Assembly: GCA_014905825.1 (NCBI GenBank)
Contig: JACGCN010000001.1
Location: forward strand, 1,488,001-1,552,000
Source of the DNA: Lyophyllum atratum
Taxonomy: Eukaryota > Basidiomycota > Agaricomycetes > Agaricales > Lyophyllaceae
Reading direction: 5' to 3'
Length of the DNA: 64,000 nt
Numbering within the stretch: position 1 is the stretch's first letter; each line of letters opens with the position of its first letter. Under the pieces are notes generated by a model. That model was given only the letters and a program-made list of their open reading frames with translations. It did no database searches and had not been told where the DNA came from. Shown here piece after piece: positions 35,310-46,534 of the stretch. The position numbers were made by a program, and so were the translations under genes.

Positions 35310-38220
35310 TCATGGACGTCCCAGGCCATGAGTCCCTGCTTCTAGCCAGACGTCACCAAGTTCCGCAACCACCTTCGGAAGAAGCGCGGACACTGCCCTG
35401 GCGTCTTTACCGCTACCTTCAAGGTAGTATTTGATCTGTTTCGATTCGTCAACAGCGTCCACTCTCAGAAGTAGAGGGAACCAACCTTTGGTTCAGTCCC
35501 GCTCGTGCTATGGCAGGATTATCGACTGCATTGCATAGGAAGAGTAAACAGATGCGTACCGCGTCGTAAGAACTATTTTCGTTCCATCAGCCTGGTTTTC
35601 CGCTCTAAACTGGATCATGTGGCCAGATGATAGTGGAAGGAGTGGCTTATATGTTGGCGGGTTTGTGCTGTCATATCCAACGGTGAGATCAACAACACTG
35701 GTTACTGTCAGGCCTGCGATTTCACGGGGGTAAGATGGAGAAGACAAAGGGCAGGCGCGCTCGTCCGCCTGGCAGAGTTAGATTGGATGAAGTGAGTAGC
35801 GGAAAAAGGGGGTAGAGAATAGGTTTTACGTTCCAAGAGCGGATTCGTGCAAATATCTTGTCGATGATGGATGGATCAGTGCAGATGAAGTAGCTGTTGC
35901 TTGTCTGCGTAGATCAGAGGATGAATTCCAAATTGTAAGATAGTTTTCTTGGCCGAGTACCTGGAAATAGCCGTAGCTATATGGCCGGAGGGGTTTGTAT
36001 GTGAAGGTATGCAGGGACGTTGTAACATACCGATCGTATAATTCCTGAAGGTAGGACTGTATTGTCTTCCCCTTGCGATGAAGCGCGGTGACGATCTCTG
36101 CAAATGAGACCTAAGAAAGAGGTGGAGATTCATCCAGGTTAGAAGGACAGAAATCAATTTAGCACATACAGTCGCAGCAACTCCATCTTTATCACGAATC
36201 TCAGAACCAAACATGAACCCAATGGCCTCCTCGTACCCAAAGGGAACTTCGTATCCCTGCTCGACGAGGTCCAGTGCGGTGTTTCCAATGAACTTGAATC
36301 CTTCTCAATGATCAACAAAGGCTGTCTTAAACAAACAAAAGAGAGGCGCAAACCAGTCAAGCATTCCACGAATCTGAAACCCTCTACCTTAGCGATGGCT
36401 TCAAGCATCTTGGAACTTACTGTCGACGCGACCATCGCAAGATTTTCGATAGGTTTTCCGGTAGACCTGTACAGTTCAAAAGATCTATGACCAAAAATGA
36501 CGCCCAGCTGATCTCCAGTGAACGCAGTCCATTCTCCATTTACGCTAAAGTCGGCGGTGAGTGGACAGTGAAAAAGAGGTTTACAAGTACTTCACTTTTT
36601 CTCTGCAGCAGTGAAGCGATCCGAGTCTGGGTCTTGAGCAAGAACATACGATGCTCCCTCGCGGTCAGCGGTCTTCAAAGCAAGATCCTGCAGCGGATCA
36701 CGATACATTCGTATAGATATAAATTGGCAGTACACACCAAAGCCCCTAGTTGATTGCAATCAGGTTCAATGTTTAACTGTACAAAATAGTATACGACGTA
36801 CCTTTTTCTTCGGGATTTGGGAACCGCACTGTAGGAAACTCGGGATCTGGTTGCTGTTGCTCCTCCACCGGTACATACGGTGCAAACCCGAAGAGAGCAA
36901 AGGCTTGTTTTACGAAACGATCGCTGACACCATGCATCGAGGTATTTACAAACTTGATGTTGGTCGTTCCATTCAGTGCGCTAGCTTGATAATCAGAGCG
37001 CGATCTTGTAGGAGGCATTCACATACTGGGACTGATTGAGACGTATGAGTTCTTGGAAGTATTCATCATACATCTGAGCAGTTAAGTCCTCAAAAAGAGG
37101 GGAGGACGTGATGTTGTCGATTTCCCAGGATCTGGGAAGGAGGTTGTCTCTGATGGCACTCGAGATGCCCTCGTCAGTGCGGTCCGATTATCTGACAGAA
37201 ACAATACCTCAAAAGACGATCATAGGGAGACCCGCCTATTCGCATACCTGAACAGCGTTCTCCCAGTACACCTACTTCTGATTAGCTCAAGATGTAAGAT
37301 AACATGGTACCAGCATTACCTTGTAACCGTTATCTTGCTGGCATTATGGATAAGTTCATCGCTGTTTCGGGATAAATGAGTCGGCTAATTACCTTCGGAT
37401 TGTGACTCGCTGAAGTACATGAGCCTTATAAGATGAACAGTAACGATTACGATACCTGTGATCATCACGCCGCAGGCGGCTTTCAGTTTCTTGACGCTGA
37501 ATGGAACCCTGAAAAGGTCTCGTAAGACGCCTCCATTGACATACAGTGAAAAAATGTATTCTACATGGGAGTATGAACAAGGCCTTGTAGCAGATAGACT
37601 TTGACCCCACTGGAAATGAAGGCGGCCGCAGTCAATCGAGCCCAGCGTTCAGAATTATGACGATGATCATGTCCGATAACAACGCCCCGAGTAGCGGACA
37701 TCACCTACGTGTGCCGTAACATATGCACAGAGCCCCTTGTGAAGTCAGATATTATATATGTCTATGAACCTCGGATACTCGAAATGCAGGGAACTGACCT
37801 GAGAAGCTTGGATGACAATCAGATCTGTTCTGGGTCAGGGCACGGAGACTTAAAGCAAGATGTTCGAATGACCGTTCATGCGAGCCCATCCGGCTTCCAT
37901 CTTGCCTCTCAAGCCTGTTGAAACTCGATTAGTGAAGTGGAATATGACACGGCTGAAGGAGACTGTTACCAGCTGTTCCAAACTCGATCCGCATCCTTTC
38001 GCATTAATATTAAGAGGGAGACACTAAGCTTGCGTATGAACAGGCTGACCTCATACGTCTTTCCAATTCTTCGGTATCTCCAGCATTCCATAGGCCTTGT
38101 ATTTCTTGACGCGTTTGTTCGTTCTACATAGAGGTTTAGCTGGGTAACCTGCGATGGCTTGCAGATAGATACCTGATCCAAGCGAAGCCACTCATCGACC
38201 AGATCCTTGAGAGGGAACAT
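35310..38220 (-). CDS. Phosphopentomutase / phosphoglucomutase, PGM2 type
   Basis: Alpha-D-phosphohexomutase family enzyme that moves phosphate on pentose or glucose. The start ATG is at 38220 (MFPLKDLVDEWLRLDQ, intron, then NEQTRQEIQGLWNAGDTEEL). Further exons give MRIEFGTAG, LRGKMEAGWARMN, VVIGHDHRHNSERWARLTAA and the active-site serine loop ITASHNPK, which is split by an intron. Next are NIKFVNTSMHGVSDRFVKQA, EEQQQPDPEFPTVRFPNPEE, the metal-binding loop LAQDPDSDRFTAAEK and NGEWTAFTGDQLGVIFGHRS. The sugar-phosphate loop GYEEAIGFMFGSE lies near 36230-36190 and the phosphate-binding motif RTSGTEPKIKYYLEGSG near 35505-35410. The stop is at 35312-35310. All joins I checked are in frame. At least a dozen introns. 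Closer to the PGM2/phosphopentomutase branch than to classical PGM1. Confidence 0.9.
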
Positions 38221-39113
38221 TGCAAAGGCCGCACTAGTAATGCTTGACTTTTACTACTACCTGACCACTGAGAAGGGCCAGGGGTTTCGGAACATGATTG
38301 TTCCACGTGACGTCTCGATATGGTATCTAGCCTGCCTTATTAAGACACGGTTGTGATTGTAGCACTGATCCTCTCAAGTTACGGCTTTCAAAATCAGACT
38401 GGAAGGCATGTAACTCCACCAGCTTAGCCTGATCTGAGTATCAATGGGTGATTTATCGTTATTGGGGTTTGATGCACAGATTCTCAAATGGAACTTATTG
38501 TCCAGAATCATCATACTAATCGCGTCGACCGAGGTAACCGAAAATATAAGAATATATGTGGGCAGGGCAGGGTAACGGTTTCTCGAACTCATGACGTCCA
38601 GCTTCGAAGGGATGACATGTATATACGTTTCGTATCTTCCAAGGTTTAGGAGCTGCTCTCTGGTAAAAGATTGGTCATTGAGCGCTGAGCGCTGAGCACC
38701 TCACAAATTTGACATATGGTCGTATTGATTGCATTCATGGCTGGTCATGCCCAAGCTCGCGGGAGTATTAACTGCGACGAAGTTAGAGGCAAGGTCTGGG
38801 GCTCGCACGCGGGATATAAAACTGGTTTGAGAGATACTCGCAGCTCCAAATCTGACGTTAGAGGCGGCACCTGACAAGGACCGAACATGCTCATGCTACA
38901 GCGTACAAAGTATAATTGGATGTCTATCATCACCGAGCATGACCTATGCGAAGTATGTCACATAAAAATAGTCATCACACTGGTGATTGCAAAAGGCAGC
39001 AGGAAATGATAGCCTGCATGGGCCAGTTGACATAAACTACCATGTGCACGGTCACTCATCGGGGTAAGTACGATGGTTTGCGTTCGAGATGTTCGTGAGC
39101 CAAGTCACGACCC
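38221..39113. other. Intergenic upstream of phosphopentomutase
   Basis: About 900 bases between two minus-strand genes. A short tandem repeat lies at about 38679-38696 (overlapping GCGCTGA units). Minus-strand frames at 38592-38374 and 38933-38745 have no recognisable features. I see no RNA gene. Confidence 0.35.
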
Positions 39114-42100
39114 TCAAAGCCGTGTGGGGGTATCGCCATTAGTGTTGGTAATGGAAGGGCTGGCATGGATGCTAGTGTTGTTCAGCCGTGGGAGGCGGAT
39201 CTTGAGGGAGGGCGTAGCTGGAACAGCAGCCGAAGGCGCTGCAGGAGCGAGCGTAGCAGTCGCAGGCGTCGCGGCACCAGGAGAGACGCGACCCCGTCGG
39301 GCTGGTGTGCGTGTCGCCTTTTTTCGTGGTTTCTTCTCCCTCTTCTCTTTCTCCAGTTTGTCAACCGCCTCATTGAGATCTTTGCTATCAGCGTTGGGCA
39401 ACTCATCATCCCTCTCCTTCCTCTTCTTGCCTCGTTTTTCCTTCACTTCCGCGGTACCAGGGACAGTATCTTTCAGCTTAGCTGAAGCATTGGTAGGGGC
39501 ACCACGAACGCGTCGGGCCTACACATCGGGTGAGTTAGAAGTACTTAGTTTATTTACGAATCTCGCCAACTACCTTTGGAGGTATTTCGGATGATGGTCC
39601 AGCCTCTCGTGCAGAGGTATTACCCAGTACAAAGCTAGTGTCGATCTCTTCAAGCTGATTACGGTGAGTGAAGGTGGCAATAGAATCTGAGGTTGGGTCT
39701 TACTTTAACATGAAATGACCGTGATTTTCCAGATGCTACAGTCGGTGGAAGCGGCGGCGCAGACATTGGGCCATCATGGACCACACTGTCCCTACTGGAG
39801 TCATCGGCACGCTTCATCGAACTCTTCAGTGACTGTCAGTTAGTTAACGGGCAAACAGTTGCGCAACTTACACGGGAAGAAATACTGGTTAACGACGAAT
39901 CGAAGTGATTCTTGCTTCTTGATCGTAACTCTCGAGTACTCGTTTCTGGCGGAAGGGGTTGGGTGGGCTTCTTCCTCCTTGCAGTCGAGACTGGCTGGTA
40001 TTCGTTGGCAGCCACATTACGCTGAGCTTTTGGAGGGACTCGGACTGATCCATTAGTACCAGAGGTTTTCAATGGACTCTTCGAAGTAGCATCTGCTGAC
40101 TACAATCGATGTTCAGCTATATTCAAACCATGATATTGTGCTGCTCACCTTCGAAATTGCGACCTTGGGCAATCTAATTACTCTACTATTACGTGTTGGA
40201 ACAACATTCTCAGTTCCGTTCTGACCATCACTTATAAAATTCGCATCACTTGAGCCATTAGGAAAGGGTTGGGTAGAGGAAGATGCAATGCGCGGTTTTG
40301 AAAGTTGTAAGTTACACAACATCTACCGAAGTGATGTGAGGTGCGTTCCAGGGAAGCGAAGTGCACCTGGACTCACCTGCGCCACTTTCAGATCGTCTGG
40401 CTCGTGAATGGATGGTGGAAGTTCAGAAATTGTATGATCATCTAGGTCATCCAGAGAACTGAGCGATGTCAGCGGCGAGGACATGCCAGAACCAATGTTT
40501 GAGTCCCTAGGGTGACCATTGAAAGGCTGCCCTGAAGTGAGAAGATATATGATCATAACGTACTTTTCAGTTTGGTGTTCAGCTTTGTTCAGTTTGTTCC
40601 AGAAGTCCAGCACAATCACCCGCTCAGGAACTCGGTAACGGCGCCCATTAATCAGAACCTCGTCGACAGCTAACTGAGAGATATTATGAGGAGTCTGAGT
40701 GGCTTCAGGATGAATAATTTCGATGTTGCCATTGTTGAATTGCCTTGGCTTCGTAATTTCGATGAGTGCTGCATTCTGTTTCGGAAGTCGGCGTTTGGGA
40801 GGCTATGAACAACGGTCAACCTGTGTAGAGAGAGTTACTAATCATGAAAACCCACGAGAATCTGTTCAGCATGATTTGGACACATCCACTTTTTCATGAA
40901 CGACGGCATAGTTGACAGGGGTGGATCGAGGCAGTCAAGATGCCAATGAAGCCCACAATAGTCGCACGACACAATACTTTTCCATGCATCAGGGGCAGCT
41001 TTAGCAACAGTTGAAGACCTTCGAGCGCGTTTGGCTGCAGGAGCTGCGGCAGCAAGGCCTCCTGGCAGGGCGGAGGTTCCGCAACGAAAGCACAAAACGG
41101 GGACGCCGTTCCTGTCCCTCAATCGATGTGCATCTCGATCCTCCAATTGACCGTGGCGGCTAGGTGAAGCTCAGCTGGTAGTTTACTAGTAGATGGGGTG
41201 GATAATACGCACTTGAGACGTGGCGGCTTTATTTCTGAAGTGTCGACATACGTTCCCTTTGGCCCCGTGCCCACTACGTTCGGCTAGTCAGTTTTCCCGG
41301 AGCCTACAAAGGGTAAAATCGCCCACCGTCTTTGAAAAAAGTTCTGACTTCTTCAGGAAGTTGAAACTCGGTAGGAATTGTGGCGTCCACTTGCTGAATG
41401 AGAGGGGACAAGAGCGAAGGTGGTGGCTTCCGGGGTGGATGCTACGTGGCAAGGAGTATGAGTCGCTTTAGGCTCTTTAGGCATAACAGTAACTAGCTAC
41501 TCACCTTCCGAATAGTGCAGCTCGGACAGAACCACCTGCTATCGCCTTCATCCACACTTTCTATCGGGGGATCCAGGCACCATAAGTGAAAGGCTCGAGG
41601 GCAACCGTCACAGTAGACGAGGGCACCATACGAGCGGCATGAGGAGCAATGATCATCGTTATTAAGCTGCAGTCACAGAATGAGCGTAATGGGCGCTGAA
41701 AGAAGACTTAGACGTACCAGATTGCTTACAGGTGGATCTGGAGTGTGCAGAGACACGGTTTTGGCTCCTCTTTCACTCTAACCATAGCGGGCTCAACCTC
41801 CTTCGCCTTCCCTTTGTCTTTTCTTTTGGGCCGTCCAGTTGCAGTCACCGGTGCTACTTCCTGCAGGTTATGGGAAGAGTTAGATCGAGAGATCGAAGGT
41901 TCGTCGTCGACGACCATAGTGTCGAGTTCAAAATCGACTGGTATCGGATGAGAAGTTGATGCAGACGCAAGTTCGCTGTCTGCAAGGGGATCCACGCTAG
42001 ATGTTGCACCGTTCTGGTTCCGAGCTGAAGCACGTTGAGCGCGACCAATGGCGGTTCTTCCGATGGCAGAAAATGTGACGTGGTGCGGGGTGAAAAAAGA

Positions 42101-42473
42101 GGGTGCGCAGGTCAAAAATCAGGCAGGGAATTCACGAACAGCAGTGCATTCGTCAGAACAGTAGATTTAGTGAAGGGAAAAAGGAGGGGACATACTTTGA
42201 GCGTTTCAACCGAGTGGCATCTTGCTCATGACCTATCAAGGTGCCATGCATAATGCCCGAGTATGTCGATCCAGGATCAGACGGGGGTAGATATGAAAAG
42301 GCCGTCGTGGGCTTCCTGGGGTCGCGCTTGAGCATAGACTGTTGCGTAGAGATCACAGACGGAGGCCCCGGAAGGATTTCTGTAGCCAGACTCGGATCGC
42401 CTTCCAGGTGAGGTGGCTGGAAGACTGGCACGCCGGACGACATATAAGCTGGCATGCTCGCCGTTGACGCCAT
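39114..42473 (-). CDS. Rco1-like double PHD-finger protein of an Rpd3S-type deacetylase complex
   Basis: Predicted chromatin reader subunit; yeast Rco1 recruits Rpd3S to transcribed chromatin. The chosen start is the ATG at 42473 (MASTASMPAYMSSGVPVFQP). A disordered N-terminus holds ELDTMVVDDEPSISRSNSSH and RPKRKDKGKAKEVEP. The first PHD finger (about 41665-41540) has the cysteines of CSSCRSYGALVYCDGCPRAF and HLWCLDPPI. A middle segment reads FQLPEEVRTFF. The second PHD finger (about 41090-40865) has CFRCGT, VSCDYCGLHWHLDCLDPPL and KKWMCPNH. After that come INGRRYRVPERVIVLDFWNK, a long serine-rich tail and a basic C-terminus, stop at 39114. One base seems to be missing near 41750, before the first PHD. 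The order PHD1-linker-PHD2 supports Rco1 over other PHD families. Confidence 0.8.
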
Positions 42474-42627
42474 TCTTGAGCGGTTCCAGGGAGCTTTGTG
42501 AAGGCTCGAAAACAAAAAGTGCGCAGAAGACAAAGCAGCGACTTGGGCCGATCAGTTATTCAGGTTCAAGCTCAAGGTCGCCGGTCACCGCTATTCATCT
42601 TTTAACAACGTTTGACAATGGAACTCT

Positions 42628-43020
42628 ATGTACAACATCGACGACGACAGCAGCTATACACCACGGAGCTGGTACGTATTAAAAACGGCGATTGAATGGT
42701 TGGGCCAACAAATTTGGTTGTCTTTCACTTCACACACCTATCCTCTGAAAGGATTGCCCTGCAGAACGGAGGTTTTGATGTTGCGAAGCCTCAAGAGGGG
42801 GGGTGAATACGCACAACGGTGGGCCCCAGGTGGGCCCACTCCGCTGATACTTTTCGTCACCAGTGGCTATAATGATGGCTTCACCATGGCTGTCATAACC
42901 AGAAAAGGAGACATTCTAAGACAATTGTCAATATGCACTATCACAGAGGTATTCTCCTCGTTAATGTTACCAGCTGTTACTTGGGACGCACTGGATGAAT
43001 GCTGTGAGGAGGGCAGATGA
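42628..43020 (+). CDS. Hypothetical 130-residue protein, doubtful
   Basis: An intron-free frame starting MYNIDDDSSYTPRSWYVLKT, with a hydrophobic patch (TPLILFVTSGYNDGF) and an acidic end. I recognise no family. All confident genes of this size in the window have introns, so this may be a chance frame or a lineage-specific gene. It lies just upstream of PRP38. Confidence 0.2.
   Translation: MYNIDDDSSYTPRSWYVLKTAIEWLGQQIWLSFTSHTYPLKGLPCRTEVLMLRSLKRGGEYAQRWAPGGPTPLILFVTSGYNDGFTMAVITRKGDILRQLSICTITEVFSSLMLPAVTWDALDECCEEGR
42819..42839. repeat. Perfect inverted repeat, 8-bp stem and 5-base loop
   Basis: GTGGGCCC at 42819-42826 and GGGCCCAC at 42832-42839 are reverse complements, separated by CAGGT. 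The GC-rich stem could be a dimeric protein-binding site or a hairpin. It lies in the long divergent region between two genes. Confidence 0.5.
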
Positions 43021-43621
43021 TGAGCGGTTCAGTCAGTGCCTCATGTCACACCGGATATCGATATCGGTGGGCAACGAATTTCCAATCACCGTCGTTTAGA
43101 AAGGCTATATAGCCACCTTCGCAAACTATTTGACAGGGGAGTGAGGAGAGACAAAGGACAAGAAGGAGGAATACTTTAATCGAGCCATGGCACATCTGCA
43201 CAACCAAGAACGGCAGTCATATTAGAACACGCGAAGTTTTCTTACCGCAGAACAGAGGAACCTGAAGCAGTGTTCATTTGCGACATAGGTGATGGGTGAG
43301 TACCGCGGACTGATGAGGAGCTATCAGGTCCATTAAAGTACATGGTCCGTGTTGACACAAACTTGTTCTAGCAAGGACATTGAAACAAGTCATCATAGAA
43401 TTAGAAGAGGAGTAGGATTCACCGAACATGATATGTACAACGCCGTATAGGGGTTTTTAAAGCACAGTAAAGCATTAAGTTTTAGCAGGTGGTGCCTGGT
43501 GAACCTGTTACTTGGTTGGCGAGCTTTGGAAAGTCGTCTCGACGTTATTATTTGTCCCAGCTTGCTGCGGACTTCAAAGTGCTCGAGATGTTATGATGCT
43601 GCCAGACAACCTCCTTCACCG

Positions 43622-44643
43622 ATGGCCAACACGACAGTGAGCGGCGCGCTCGCAATTCACGGGCAAAACCCACAGGTAATGAGTGCCCCAACATCCGTGT
43701 CCGATTATCATTCTTATTTATTCAGTTCCTAGTTGAAACTATCATCCGAAATCGTATCTATGAATCTAGCTACTGGAAGGAGCACTGCTTCGCGCTAACA
43801 GGTATGTTCGACACAATATCAAGTGCCCAGTAATCTCACAAGCTTTCAGCTGAAAGTCTGATTGATAAATCCATCGAAACACGTTATATTGGCGGCGTGT
43901 ATGGCAGCCAACAACCGACCCAATTTATGTGCCTAGTGCTGAAATTACTGCAAATTCAACCGGAGAAGGAGATTCTGGTTGAATATCTGCGTGCGGACGA
44001 GTTCAAGTGAGGTATGCATACTGTTGTCTAGTGTCCATGACTAACTGTGCGATAGATATCTTCGTGCTTTGGCCGCTTTCTATATCCGACTAACGTTTCG
44101 AGCGGTGGATGTGTATGAATTGCTGGAACCACTACTGAAGGACTATAGCAAGCTGCGTCTACGTGATATGTGTGAGTCATACAACTGCCCATTCGATAAC
44201 GTCCCTCAGACGTCCCAACAGCTGGTTATACATTGACTTACATGGATGAATATGTCTATGGTCTTTTAACTGAAGAAAGAGTCTGTGACATAATTTTGCC
44301 GAGGCTCATTAGAAGACAAGTACTCGAAGAAAAAGGTGATATCGGGCCTAGGAAGAGTCGGCTGCTTGACGCGCTTGAGGGTAAAAGTGACACCGGTACC
44401 GAAGGGAAAAGTCGCAGTGTTAGCAGAAGTAGGAGTCGGAGCAGGAGCAGGAGCAGAAGTCGTAGTCTACGACGAGAAGGAAGTAGGGGCAGGGGTATCA
44501 CTCGCAGCAGGTCGCCATCCGACGCTGGATCACGATACGTCTCGAGAAGTCCGTCGAGGTCAAGATCTGGCTCACGGTCGCCGTACCGTTCACGCAGTCG
44601 CAGTATTTCTCCAGATAGGATGGAAATAGACGTCGCTGCATGA
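43622..44643 (+). CDS. PRP38: Pre-mRNA splicing factor PRP38
   Basis: Component of the spliceosomal B complex needed for activation. The start ATG is at 43622 (MANTTVSGALAIHGQNPQ, intron). Exons then read FLVETIIRNRIYESSYWKEH, ESLIDKSIETRYIGGVYGSQ, QPTQFMCLVLKLLQIQPEKE, YLRALAAFYIRLTFRAVDVY, ELLEPLLKDYSKLRLRDM and GYTLTYMDEYVYGLLTEERV, followed by DIILPRLIRRQVLEEKGDIG. The C-terminus is a long Arg-Ser tail, as in animal PRP38 and unlike yeast. Stop TGA at 44641-44643. All five exons join in frame. Its stop codon is 15 bases from that of the convergent mitochondrial L15 gene. Confidence 0.93.
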
Positions 44644-44658
44644 AATTTCCGCCGTGTA

Positions 44659-45609
44659 CTACTTTTTCTTCTGTGTATCGAACTCCTGCTTTTTCCAAAC
44701 ACCCAGCTGCGTCGCCAGCGCCTTCCACCGATCCTCCACGAATGGTAGATCCCCGACTGCTTTGAGAGTTCCAGGGGAAATATATCCTCTGTTGCGATAC
44801 TTGCCATACCAGACTAGCAATGAAATGAGCTTCGCAGTATACAAACGACAGATGAACATACCAATATCTTCGCGGCGAGTAGGTGCTGCAGCGATCCTAT
44901 CTGTCCGGCCCTTCACGCAATCACGAAGCGCCAGCGGGTTGTAATACTGGCAAACAACCTTACCACCGTTGCTTTCTATTGCCTTGATAGCACTTTTGGA
45001 TGCACGTGAAGGTTTGACATAAATAGGTGTCTTTAAGTGTTGAGCACCCTGGTGTGACACTTTGTGAGCTAGAGTACGGCAGGTATCCAATGAAAAAACT
45101 CGCATCTCCAAGTATTTTAATGCCATCGTGGACGTCATGGATGCAGCCGCTGAGAAGTAATTCGCGAGCTGTAATTGGGTTTTCAGGCGACGAAGATAGT
45201 CTCCCCTGGTCTACCCAATACTGTATTCTGTCAAGGTTAATCGGCGCCCATGTCTTGGCATTTCTTAGGGTTGCAAGTCAGTAATTGGACCATTAGAAGA
45301 AAGGTGTGTTTAGGCGTACTGGTTGGTAAAACCACGTTTGGGGAACAACTTGGTGATGGGGGTCTGACCACCCTCGAATCCAGGCCTTATCCCAGCGCCA
45401 GAACGCGACTTTTGTCCATTGGCACCTCGTCCAGCTGTCCCTCCATACCCAGAACCTTGACCTCTTCCCACACGTTTTTGCTGAGTTGAGTATCATTGCG
45501 TAAGGGAGGCTTTTGGATTAGAGAGAGTATGAATTACTTTATGTTGGGAGCCAGGCGCTGGCCTAAGATCTGCAAGAGTCACCGCAGCTGCCCGAATTCG
45601 TGTCGCCAT
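44659..45609 (-). CDS. MRPL10: Mitochondrial large ribosomal subunit protein uL15m
   Basis: L15 family protein of the mitochondrial ribosome. The start ATG is at 45609 ([24 protein letters not shown], intron). Exon 2 has the glycine-rich L15 signature [20 protein letters not shown] and [20 protein letters not shown]. Exon 3 has [20 protein letters not shown] and [20 protein letters not shown]. Exon 4 has [20 protein letters not shown] and [18 protein letters not shown]; after a last intron it ends EFDTQKKK, stop at 44661-44659. The intron between exon 3 and exon 4 (45103-45049) appears to start with GC instead of GT. Yeast names this protein MRPL10. All joins are in frame. Convergent with PRP38. 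Confidence 0.9.
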
Positions 45610-46534
45610 AAGATTCGGAGGAGAGAGTTGTGGAATACACACCGCCAAACAACATTTATTTAGGGGACGCGCTATGATGTAGGCGTTGAATGTCACGGTA
45701 GCACATGGAGTCCACCTACTATCAGTGATGGGGAGTTGCAAAACTTTAGGCAAACCGTGAATAGAAAACGATCCGTTTCACCTTTTTGTAATCGGGCTTT
45801 TGGAACAGGTACTATAATCTCTAGACAAGATGTCTGCGATGTCAGATTTTGAAGAAAGTGCAGAGCAAACCAGTCGGAGCGAACCCGGTGGGCGAAGTCC
45901 CAAAATCAGGGAGTTGCAAAACTTTTGTCACGGTGAGTCACGTTGATCTGGCGCGGGCGGACTTCAAATTCTAGTGGACGCAAGCGAAGGAATGTCACCA
46001 AATGTCACGCAAAAAGACCATCTGCTCCATACATTCGTTGTGAGTGCAGCTGTGCCTATGGGACTTTGGGATATCCTAGGGAAGTATAGAAAGGTCATAC
46101 ATTGAGCTCACCAGGTCACAGAACATTGTATTGCCTCAAGCCGAGGCCAGTTTTCATAAATTTTGCATTTACCTGCTCCTTGTCGACGAGATCGCAAGAC
46201 GAGAACATACAAAATGCCTGATTTCTTTCAAGATCCTAATATAAGAGCTCTCAGGCAACAATATCCCCGGAGGATCAACGATTCGGGCGCCCGGATGCCT
46301 TCAAACATTGCATTTTGCAACTCTATGGCATTTTGCATACCAGTACACGTGATAGTATTCTAAGTCTTCTTATGCCAAACGGAGCGCAGGAAACGGCGTC
46401 ACCGTCGAGTAGCCTGAGAACTGAAGGGGAGACATCCCTCGCATGGTAGGCCTTCTATCGCTCTCAACTCTCCTTCTCCAGAACCTCCTCGATCCTCGAC
46501 CACTTTTTCAGAATTGTTGTTCTGGACCAGGATC
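45610..46534. other. Divergent region between uL15m and the GMC oxidoreductase
   Basis: About 925 bases. Two near-identical 17-bp direct copies of a GGGAGTTGCAAAACTTT motif lie at 45731-45747 and 45909-45925, with extended similarity on either side. A short plus-strand frame from 45830 (MSAMSDFEESAEQTSRSEPG) with possible introns may be a small gene or a relic. GCATTTTGCA occurs twice near 46308 and 46328. No family is recognised. Confidence 0.35.
45731..45925 (+). repeat. 17-bp direct repeat pair, GGGAGTTGCAAAACTTT
   Basis: Copies lie at about 45731-45747 and 45909-45925. Flanks also match in part (ATCA before, GTGA after). The first copy is about 120 bases upstream of the uL15m start codon. 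This could be a small duplication or a pair of regulator binding sites. Confidence 0.5.

Larger units (their letters stand above)
42474..43621. other. Divergent region between Rco1-like and PRP38 genes
   Basis: About 1.1 kb. It contains a 130-codon plus-strand frame (42628-43020) of unknown status, a perfect 8-bp-stem inverted repeat (42819-42839) and the PRP38 5' region. The size is unusual for this gene-dense window. Confidence 0.4.

Noticed and set aside
44440..44475. Short GGAGCA tandem repeats as a CRISPR-like or satellite array
   Set aside because: They are codon repeats of the Arg-Ser tail of PRP38.
44256..44807. 183-codon minus-strand frame with leucine/arginine runs
   Set aside because: Antisense of the PRP38 Arg-Ser tail, so the runs come from the SR repeats.
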